From NCBI GenBank assembly GCA_946615275.1, contig CAMOHV010000012.1, forward strand, positions 1 to 12,571: DNA of 12,571 bases. Reading direction: 5' to 3'. Numbering within the stretch: position 1 is the stretch's first letter; every line of letters starts with the position of its first letter. The notes under the pieces are model-generated. The model worked only from the letters and a program-made list of their open reading frames with translations. It was not told the DNA's origin and searched no databases. Source of the stretch: an uncultured Verrucomicrobiota bacterium. Lineage in GTDB: Bacteria > Verrucomicrobiota > Kiritimatiellia > RFP12 > UBA1067. Shown here piece after piece: positions 7,040-12,571 of the stretch. A program made the translations under genes and the position numbers.

Positions 7040-8158
7040 ATGAAAATCAAAAATCCATTTCTTACAGCGGGATATGCTGGGGCTGATTATTTCTGCGATC
7101 GCGTTGAGGAGACTCGAAAGTTGATTGCAGCCATCGAAAACGACCGCAATGTCACGTTGATTGCTCCGCGTCGTTACGGAAAGACGGGGCTCATCAGCAA
7201 TTTGTTTGCTCGTCTGCCTTCTGAGTACACGAGCGCGTATATTGATATATATTCCGTGAAGGATCTTGCCGGTTTCACGAAGGCGTTGGCAAGCGCCGTC
7301 TTTGGGGCGCTTGACAGCAGGATGGAGAAAGCCATGTCGGTGTTGGCGACATTCTTCAAGAGCTGCCGTCCCACCGCCACGCCACAGGCCGACGGCACTG
7401 TAAAGTTCTCATTTGACATAACATCCGATAACGCCGAGATGTCGCTTAAAGAGGTCTTCGACTATCTCAAGTCGCGTGAACGGAGGATTGTCATAGCCAT
7501 AGATGAATTCCAGCAGGTGCGGGAATTCCCAGAGGAAGGTGTGGAGGCTCTGCTCCGAAGCTACATACAGTTCATCCCGTGGGTCAGGTTTGTCTTTGCA
7601 GGTTCACGTCGGCATTTGATGTCTGAGATGTTCGTGATGCCTCAGGGGGCCTTCTATCAATCTACCCAGATAATGAATCTTGATGTTATTTCTTGTGATA
7701 GCTATTTGATGTTTGCCAGAGGATTCTTTGAGTCAGAGGGATGGAAGGTCGACAAAGAGGTGTTCAAGCGTCTGTACGCGAGATTTGACGGGGTCACATG
7801 GTATATGCAGGCGGTGTTGAACAAGGTCTGGGAGACGCGCGTGTCTCTTCTTGACGATGTGCAGGTGGACAGGGCTGTGACTGAATTGTATGAGGAACGT
7901 GCATTGGTCTATCACGATCTTCTGCGTGCGCAGAACGAGGCTTCGCAGGAGCTTCTCATGGCTGTGGCGCGCAAAGGAGTTGTGAAGAAGCCTACTTCCG
8001 CCGAATTCCTTTCGGAGCATCGACTTAGGGGGGCTTCGACGGTAAGGGCCGCGTTGAAAGATCTTGTCGGCAAGGACATGGTGTATAAGGCGGAGACGGG
8101 CTGGATTGTCTATGACCGCTTGTTCGCTGAATATCTGCGCAGCATCTCCCCCGCTTGA
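7040..8158 (+). CDS. AAA/STAND-like P-loop ATPase with C-terminal winged-helix region
   Basis: A 372-residue cytoplasmic ATPase of the archaeal-ATPase type (ATPase_2/AAA-like) found widely in gut bacteria, with no settled function. The N-terminus NPFLTAGYAGADYFCDR leads to Walker A APRRYGKT (residues 42-49, Lys48), with Ala in place of the first Gly. Walker B is IVIAIDEF (Asp155, Glu156). FAGSRRH (about 187-192) is placed like sensor 1. The last 80 residues look like a winged-helix domain (SAEFLSEHRLRGASTVRAALKDLV). No signal peptide or membrane segment is seen. GC content by eye is near half, clearly below the flanking genes, with more TTG, TTT, GAT and TAT codons, which suggests transfer or a different history. 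The next gene starts 15 bases after its stop, so the ATPase probably heads an operon with two secreted proteins. A regulatory or stress role is possible but unsupported. Confidence 0.85.
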   Translation: MKIKNPFLTAGYAGADYFCDRVEETRKLIAAIENDRNVTLIAPRRYGKTGLISNLFARLPSEYTSAYIDIYSVKDLAGFTKALASAVFGALDSRMEKAMSVLATFFKSCRPTATPQADGTVKFSFDITSDNAEMSLKEVFDYLKSRERRIVIAIDEFQQVREFPEEGVEALLRSYIQFIPWVRFVFAGSRRHLMSEMFVMPQGAFYQSTQIMNLDVISCDSYLMFARGFFESEGWKVDKEVFKRLYARFDGVTWYMQAVLNKVWETRVSLLDDVQVDRAVTELYEERALVYHDLLRAQNEASQELLMAVARKGVVKKPTSAEFLSEHRLRGASTVRAALKDLVGKDMVYKAETGWIVYDRLFAEYLRSISPA

Positions 8159-8163
8159 GAAGG
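8157..8163 (+). promoter_or_regulatory. Ribosome binding site fixing the start at 8174
   Basis: GAGAAGG overlaps the stop codon of the ATPase gene and lies 10 bases before the ATG at 8174. The in-frame TTG at 8165 is only one base from it and cannot use it, so the ATG is preferred. The overlap with the upstream stop suggests coupled translation. Confidence 0.6.
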
Positions 8164-8173
8164 TTTGATCCCC

Positions 8174-9748
8174 ATGATATTGCGAAACAATATAGTCGTG
8201 AAGACGCTCTTCCTTGCAGTATGCGTCGCCGGGGCGGCGCATGGATGGTGGGACCATCCGTGCATCACGCGTGCGGCGTGGGACGCGCTGCCGCGCGAGC
8301 TCACAGCGGAGTATTCGTGTTTTGAGCGCGACGAGCTATGCTATCACACTATGATGAGCGACTACCCGCGCATGAAAACCGCCGGGGATTTCGGTTACTT
8401 CCAGCTATGGGATATTTTCATGTGGCGGCAGAGGCGTCCGCGCGTAGGGTACGAGAACGGCGGCGGAAATGACATCGACTTCGCGCGGCTCATGCAGTCT
8501 GCGAGGACTGAGACAGCCCTCAACACCTTTCTGACGGCGGGATGCATGCTGCACGGCATAGAGGATCAGATGTCCATTTCACACACGGTCCTGCCTGGAC
8601 CCTACCAGGCCGAATGGCACGCTCCGTGCGAGCAGTTCGCAGACTGGAGGAAATACAGCCTCAAGGGATATGCACCGAAGCCCATAGCGGAGGGATACGA
8701 TCCTGAGGCAATCGACAAGGCGTGCATGGAGCGCATAAAGGAAGTGAACGGCGGCGCGGCCGCTCTATGGACGAAGATCAAGCCAATCATAGACGAGAAC
8801 GGCATCAAGCAGAAGCCGGAGACGAAGCGGCGGACGAACGAGCGCATCGACCCGTATGTCCGGGAGTTCGCCAAAGATGCCGGGAAGGTGGTCGCGGACG
8901 TTTTGTACACGCTCCTCTCGGCGCGGCGTGAATTCGCGGCCAACAAGGGTGCGGCGCTTGAAGGGCTTATATCCGCGCCGCACGATCCATTGAATGAAGA
9001 CCGCAGCGCCAAGGTCTATCTGCGCACGGTGGACGGCGCGCCCACTGACTATGAGACCATGGCCTTCGATGGGCGCTTCGCGTTCCGCAACCTCCCTGCA
9101 GGGGAATACCGCCTTGCCGCGACGCGGCTCGGCGCCGAGTTTGTGCTTTCCGAGGCGTTCTCTCTGGCGACGGGCCGCACAACGCGCGTGGACATTGCGC
9201 TCAAGGCGTCGGAGCCGCTCGGCAACCAGGTGTGGAATTCGACCGGAAAATGGGATCTATACGGCGCGGGATCGCCCGACCGATGGCGCATGAAGCCGCT
9301 TTTCGACTGGGGACCGCTCCAGCAGGACTATTGGCGCACGAGCTTCATGCACCTTGAACCTGGATGGGCATATCGCTTCGGCGCGAAGTTGAAGAAGGCG
9401 GGAGTAGAGGTGCGCCTTAGAACCGCCAAGGGGTATGGCGGACATGGCCCAGCCAATACTCTTGAGTTCGAGGGCGGCGCGCTGGAGAGTGAATGCGTGT
9501 GGATTAACGATGAAGACTTCCTCAAGGCCAAGATCGAGGTTGCATCCACCGAACCTCTCACGAATCTCATCGAGAAGGTGTGGCTAGTGCCGATCCCTCC
9601 GAGAAGCTGGAAGCCAGGCACTCCGCGCACCGACTATGTTCCGCTTGATGACGGATTCCGCACGTCCTTGCACTGTGAACCTCCGCAACCTGAGTTCTGG
9701 CAGCGTGGCCCGGTGTTGAACAACAATTGTGAACGGAGAATGAAATGA
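8174..9748 (+). CDS. Secreted zinc phospholipase C / S1-P1 nuclease-like protein with beta-sandwich domains
   Basis: Residues 1-24 are a signal peptide ending AAHG. Cleavage there would leave Trp25 as the mature N-terminus, as in zinc-dependent phospholipase C and S1/P1 nucleases, where the N-terminal Trp binds zinc. Supporting residues are WWDHPCITRAAW (His28) and, at exact family spacing, His127-x3-Asp131-x5-His137 within LHGIEDQMSISH. His58 and His147 are further candidates. The head ends near residue 265. About 275-345 resembles a carboxypeptidase regulatory (transthyretin-like) domain, with FAFRNLPAGEYRLAAT. About 345-490 is a Trp-rich beta domain that could bind a carbohydrate. Substrate could be a phospholipid, a nucleic acid or neither. 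The start at ATG 8174 follows from the ribosome site; a TTG at 8165 is possible. It lies between the ATPase and GH28 genes, overlapping the latter by four bases. Confidence 0.7.
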   Translation: MILRNNIVVKTLFLAVCVAGAAHGWWDHPCITRAAWDALPRELTAEYSCFERDELCYHTMMSDYPRMKTAGDFGYFQLWDIFMWRQRRPRVGYENGGGNDIDFARLMQSARTETALNTFLTAGCMLHGIEDQMSISHTVLPGPYQAEWHAPCEQFADWRKYSLKGYAPKPIAEGYDPEAIDKACMERIKEVNGGAAALWTKIKPIIDENGIKQKPETKRRTNERIDPYVREFAKDAGKVVADVLYTLLSARREFAANKGAALEGLISAPHDPLNEDRSAKVYLRTVDGAPTDYETMAFDGRFAFRNLPAGEYRLAATRLGAEFVLSEAFSLATGRTTRVDIALKASEPLGNQVWNSTGKWDLYGAGSPDRWRMKPLFDWGPLQQDYWRTSFMHLEPGWAYRFGAKLKKAGVEVRLRTAKGYGGHGPANTLEFEGGALESECVWINDEDFLKAKIEVASTEPLTNLIEKVWLVPIPPRSWKPGTPRTDYVPLDDGFRTSLHCEPPQPEFWQRGPVLNNNCERRMK

Positions 9749-11025
9749 GAGGCATAATCGTTGCGACGATGGCCGCCATCTGCGCGAATGCGCCGGCGGC
9801 GGACGTGTCGGTGGCTGATTTCGGAGGGGTCGGCGACGGACGCGCCGACTGCACGGAGGCGTTCGCTCGCGCGGTGGCGGCGGCATCCGGCGGCGGTGCG
9901 GTGATCGTCCCCGCCGGAGAGTGGCTCACCGGGCCGATACACCTAAAAAGCGGCGTGGAGCTTCGCCTTGGGAAAGGGGCGGTCGTCTCGTTCAAGCCGG
10001 AGCCGGCGGCGTATCTGCCTGCGGTGAAGACGACATGGGGCGGCGTTGAGTGCATGAACTACTCGCCGCTCGTGTACGCATACGGCTGCACGAACGTCTC
10101 GATAACTGGAGAGGGGGCGCTTTCGCCGAGGATGGAGGTGTGGCGCACATGGTGCTGCCGTCCGCCGAAGCACAAGGCGGCGATGATGCGCCTCTACGAG
10201 TGGTGCTGCGAGGCGGTGCCAGTGGAGGAGCGGCGGCTCAGCGACCTGCCGGAGTCGAACATGCGTCCGCAGCTCGTTCAGTTCAACCGCTGCAGGGGCG
10301 TGCGGATCGAGGGGATAGAGATCCGCGACTCGCCGTGCTGGAGCGTCCATTTCTTCATGTGCAGGGACGTCGTGATGCGCAAGGTGTCCTCGCGCGGGAC
10401 GGCGTGGAACACAGACGGCGTGGACGTGGAGGCGAGCAGGGACGTGCTGGTGGAGGATTGCGTCTTCGACCAGCACGACGACGGCGTGGTGGTGAAGAGC
10501 GGACGCGACCGCGACGGCTGGCGCCTCGCGACGCCGTCCGAGAACATAGTCGTGCGGAACTGTCGCTTCAAGAACGCCCATACGATGCTTGCGGTGGGCA
10601 CGGAGATATCGGGCGGAGTGCGCAACGTGTTGATTGAGAACTGCGAGGCAGGGGCTATAGATCTTGGCAGCGGGAATCTCTTCAGCGTCAAGACGAACCG
10701 CAGGCGCGGCGCGTTCATCGAGAACGTCCGCATGGAGAACTGCAGGGCGGGGCGGGTGAGGAACGTGGTGTACATGGACGCCGACGTCGAATACCAGTGG
10801 CGGACACTGCCGAATCCGCTCGGCGTGCACCACACGTCCGTCTCGAACATAGTGGTAAGGAACGTTCGGGCGGACGTGGCGGACCGTGTGGTGTGGATCA
10901 AGGGCAACGTCGCGAAGCCGTTCCAGGGCGTCCGGCTCGAGGGCGTCTCGGCTGGCAGGGTGGAGAAGTTCGCCTCGCAGCCCGTCGTTGTCGAGAACGC
11001 GGATGTCGCCATGCAGGACATGTGA
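9745..11025 (+). CDS. Secreted glycoside hydrolase family 28 (polygalacturonase-like)
   Basis: GH28 enzymes hydrolyse alpha-1,4-galacturonic acid or related linkages in pectin by inversion. The protein has 426 residues: a signal peptide (cleavage likely after NAPA, about residue 18), VADFGGVGDG and VPAGEWLTGPIHLKSGVELRL at the N-cap, then a beta-helix. Catalytic-region motifs are NTDG (222-225, Asp224), HDDG (244-247, Asp245 and Asp246), His279 in AHT (usually GHG), and Lys316 in SVKTN. The Arg of the usual R-x-K motif is replaced by Ser, so substrate binding may differ from true polygalacturonases. Two WCC motifs (136-138, 153-155) are unusual. The ATG overlaps the upstream TGA as ATGA (9745-9748), with GGAG at 9735-9738, so translation is probably coupled to the preceding gene. 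A role on galacturonan or a related uronate glycan is likely; the exact substrate is unknown. Confidence 0.9.
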   Translation: MRGIIVATMAAICANAPAADVSVADFGGVGDGRADCTEAFARAVAAASGGGAVIVPAGEWLTGPIHLKSGVELRLGKGAVVSFKPEPAAYLPAVKTTWGGVECMNYSPLVYAYGCTNVSITGEGALSPRMEVWRTWCCRPPKHKAAMMRLYEWCCEAVPVEERRLSDLPESNMRPQLVQFNRCRGVRIEGIEIRDSPCWSVHFFMCRDVVMRKVSSRGTAWNTDGVDVEASRDVLVEDCVFDQHDDGVVVKSGRDRDGWRLATPSENIVVRNCRFKNAHTMLAVGTEISGGVRNVLIENCEAGAIDLGSGNLFSVKTNRRRGAFIENVRMENCRAGRVRNVVYMDADVEYQWRTLPNPLGVHHTSVSNIVVRNVRADVADRVVWIKGNVAKPFQGVRLEGVSAGRVEKFASQPVVVENADVAMQDM

Positions 11026-11042
11026 CGCCTGGCAATTTGCGC

Positions 11043-11071
11043 TTGCGCGCCGTGATGCGATTTGGTATCAT
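11043..11071 (+). promoter_or_regulatory. Promoter for the GMC oxidoreductase gene
   Basis: TTGCGC (11043-11048), a 17-base spacer, then TATCAT (11066-11071) with a TGG extension (11063-11065). Transcription would start near 11078, leaving a leader of about 7 bases with no Shine-Dalgarno before the ATG at 11085. The -35 is the second copy of a tandem TTGCGC repeat (11037-11048). Read-through from the GH28 gene is also possible. Confidence 0.55.
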
Positions 11072-11084
11072 CTTTTCATCAGTC

Positions 11085-12571
11085 ATGACGGCAACGGAGA
11101 CATATCAGGCGGTGGTCGTGGGCGCGGGCGCAGGCGGTGGCTGCGTTGCGAAGACGCTCGCGGCGGCGGGCGTGCAGACGCTTCTTCTGGAGCGCGGCGA
11201 GTGGTCGAAGACCGACGTCTACGGCGAAGACGACCTTTCGAGCCAGCGTTCGCCCTGGCTTACGCTCGGACCCGGCCCGGGCGGCGTGCGCACATGCCGG
11301 CAGCATTTCCACGACAACGGATCGTTCGGGGTTGTCGTGCCGTGGAACGCGGCGTGCGTCGGCTCCGGCACCGTCACCTACGGCGCGATGGGCTGGCGCT
11401 TTTTGGAGACGGACTTCCGCCTCAAGACGCACTACGGGGAGATCCCCGATTCCTCCGTCGAGGACTGGCCGATAAGCTATCAAGACCTCGAGCCCTACTA
11501 TGATCGCGCGGAGTACGAGGTGGGCGTGGCGGGGTCGAACGAGGGGAATCCATTCGCCGCGCCGAGGAGGCGTCCGTTCCCGATGCCGCCGTTCCCGCTG
11601 AACGAGGAGTCGAAGCGCGTCTGGGCGGTGGGCAGGAAGATGGGGCTGCATCCATTCCATGTGCCGTTCCTGCGCAACTCTGTGCCGTACAACGGGCGCC
11701 CGGCGTGCATCCACCAGCGCTCGTGCGTCGGGTTCCGGTGCCCGATAGATGCGAAGTGCGGGACGCAGAACACGGTGATCCCCGTGGCGCTCGCGACGGG
11801 CAACTGCACATTGAAGACGCGGGCGATGGTGACGCAGCTGCTCGTGGACGACAACGGCCGCCTGAACGGCGTGAGGTACGTGGACGAGGAGGATCATGTC
11901 CACGACGTCTCCGCGAAGGTGGTTGTGCTCTCGGCAGGGTCGAACGCGACGGCGCGGCTGCTCCTGACGTCCACCTCGCGCCTCTTCCCGAACGGCGCCG
12001 GGAACAACAACGACGTCGTGGGCCGCAACATCACGTCGCACGCCTACGTGGACGCGCGAGGATTCCTGGACGACGACATCTACGAGGAGGCCGGTCCCGG
12101 GACGGGCGTCGCCTTCATGGACTACAGCCACGACAACCCAGGCTTCATCTGCGGCGGCGTCCTGCACACCGACTTCGTCTTCACCCCAGCCATCTTCGCC
12201 GTCGGCTCCTGGCCGGGCGTCCCGCGCTGGGGCGCGGGGTACAAAGACTTCGTGCGAACGCACTACAAGAAGATGATCCGCGTGTGCGGCCCGCACCAGC
12301 AGACGCCCCGCTGGGAGAACCGCATCCGCCTGGACCTCAAGCGCCGCGACTACTGGGGGCTTCCATTCCTGGCGGCCGAGGGCAGGGAGCATCCCAACGA
12401 CGCCAAGGCGCGCTGTTTCATGAGCGACAGGGCGAAGGACCTGATAGCCGCCTGCGGAGCGAAGCTGATACAGCAGGGAGGCAACAACCCCAAGCCCGGC
12501 GGCTGGCATCTGGGCGGACAGCACCAGAGCGGCTCTTGCCGCATGGGGTCAGACCCCAGGAAGAGCGTCTG
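11085..12571 (+). CDS. GMC-family FAD-dependent oxidoreductase, 3' end missing
   Basis: The frame is open for 495 codons and runs off the right edge. No signal peptide is seen, so probably cytoplasmic. Residues 9-18 (VVVGAGAGGG) begin the FAD-binding Rossmann fold, and LLLERGEW is the end of its second strand. CVGSGTVTYGAMGWRF matches the FAD-contact region of gluconate 2-dehydrogenase/GMC-type oxidoreductases. DWPISYQDLEPYYDRAE is another family block. Cys208, Cys214, Cys219 and Cys225 lie in a segment like the ACxHCxxCxxGCxxxAK region of that subfamily, but one usual cysteine is Gln211. HQSGSCRMG (from His480) near the right edge is the C-terminal FAD/active-site motif. Likely role: oxidation of a sugar, sugar acid or polyol, passing electrons to a carrier. 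The electron-accepting partner is not in the window. The ATG follows a TGG-extended -10 by 13 bases, without a ribosome site. Confidence 0.88.
   Translation, partial: MTATETYQAVVVGAGAGGGCVAKTLAAAGVQTLLLERGEWSKTDVYGEDDLSSQRSPWLTLGPGPGGVRTCRQHFHDNGSFGVVVPWNAACVGSGTVTYGAMGWRFLETDFRLKTHYGEIPDSSVEDWPISYQDLEPYYDRAEYEVGVAGSNEGNPFAAPRRRPFPMPPFPLNEESKRVWAVGRKMGLHPFHVPFLRNSVPYNGRPACIHQRSCVGFRCPIDAKCGTQNTVIPVALATGNCTLKTRAMVTQLLVDDNGRLNGVRYVDEEDHVHDVSAKVVVLSAGSNATARLLLTSTSRLFPNGAGNNNDVVGRNITSHAYVDARGFLDDDIYEEAGPGTGVAFMDYSHDNPGFICGGVLHTDFVFTPAIFAVGSWPGVPRWGAGYKDFVRTHYKKMIRVCGPHQQTPRWENRIRLDLKRRDYWGLPFLAAEGREHPNDAKARCFMSDRAKDLIAACGAKLIQQGGNNPKPGGWHLGGQHQSGSCRMGSDPRKSV

Noticed and set aside
8165..8173. TTG start for the PLC-like protein, three codons upstream of the ATG
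   Set aside because: Only one base separates it from the GAGAAGG ribosome site; the ATG at 8174 has usable spacing and gives a normal signal peptide.
11031..11048. Terminator hairpin after the GH28 gene
   Set aside because: The GCGC-TT-GCGC pairing leaves a 2-base loop and there is no T tract; it is better read as a tandem TTGCGC repeat containing the -35.
11079..12524. 481-codon open frame on the minus strand opposite the GMC oxidoreductase
   Set aside because: Low-information Arg/His/Val-rich translation with no domain; the plus strand encodes a clear FAD enzyme.
1..12571. CRISPR array, insertion sequence or attachment site
   Set aside because: No regularly spaced direct repeats, transposase motifs or terminal inverted repeats were found on reading.

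Overview
The window (12,571 bases) reads as chromosomal DNA of a GC-rich Gram-negative bacterium. Base composition and codon use look about two-thirds GC in most genes. DapF implies meso-diaminopimelate peptidoglycan. A Prc/Tsp-type periplasmic protease and several large secreted glycan-degrading enzymes, with no SusC/SusD pair, fit a carbohydrate-degrading member of the PVC group (Kiritimatiellae, Lentisphaeria or Verrucomicrobia type, possibly gut-derived). This assignment is inference from gene content, not from a marker gene.

Left part (1-2767): the 3' end of a tail-specific protease gene (prc-like) is followed 24 bases later by dapF. Both concern the cell wall. Converging on dapF with only three bases between the stops is a minus-strand alkaline-phosphatase-superfamily hydrolase of the EboC-like type.

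Centre (2768-6897): a 101-base divergent promoter region with a 10-bp inverted repeat separates the phosphatase gene from a 1342-residue secreted protein. That protein joins a GH110-like alpha-galactosidase beta-helix to a complete heparinase II/III-type polysaccharide lyase. This fusion is the most striking object in the window.

Right part (6898-12571): an AT-rich gap with a terminator-like hairpin precedes what looks like a three-gene operon. It holds a lower-GC AAA-type ATPase (7040-8158), a secreted protein with a zinc phospholipase C / S1-P1 nuclease-like head and beta-sandwich tails (8174-9748), and a GH28 polygalacturonase-like enzyme (9745-11025) coupled to its upstream gene by an ATGA overlap. 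A GMC-type FAD oxidoreductase then starts from its own promoter and runs off the end.

Working together (inference): the fusion enzyme and the GH28 enzyme would cut a uronic-acid-containing, alpha-galactose-capped glycan outside the cytoplasm, and the GMC enzyme could oxidise a released sugar or polyol. At the regulatory level, four transcription units carry TGN-extended -10 elements. Two of these lie exactly 6 bases before the ATG, which predicts leaderless mRNAs.

No tRNA, rRNA, CRISPR array or insertion sequence was seen. No gene-free stretch exceeds 300 bases.
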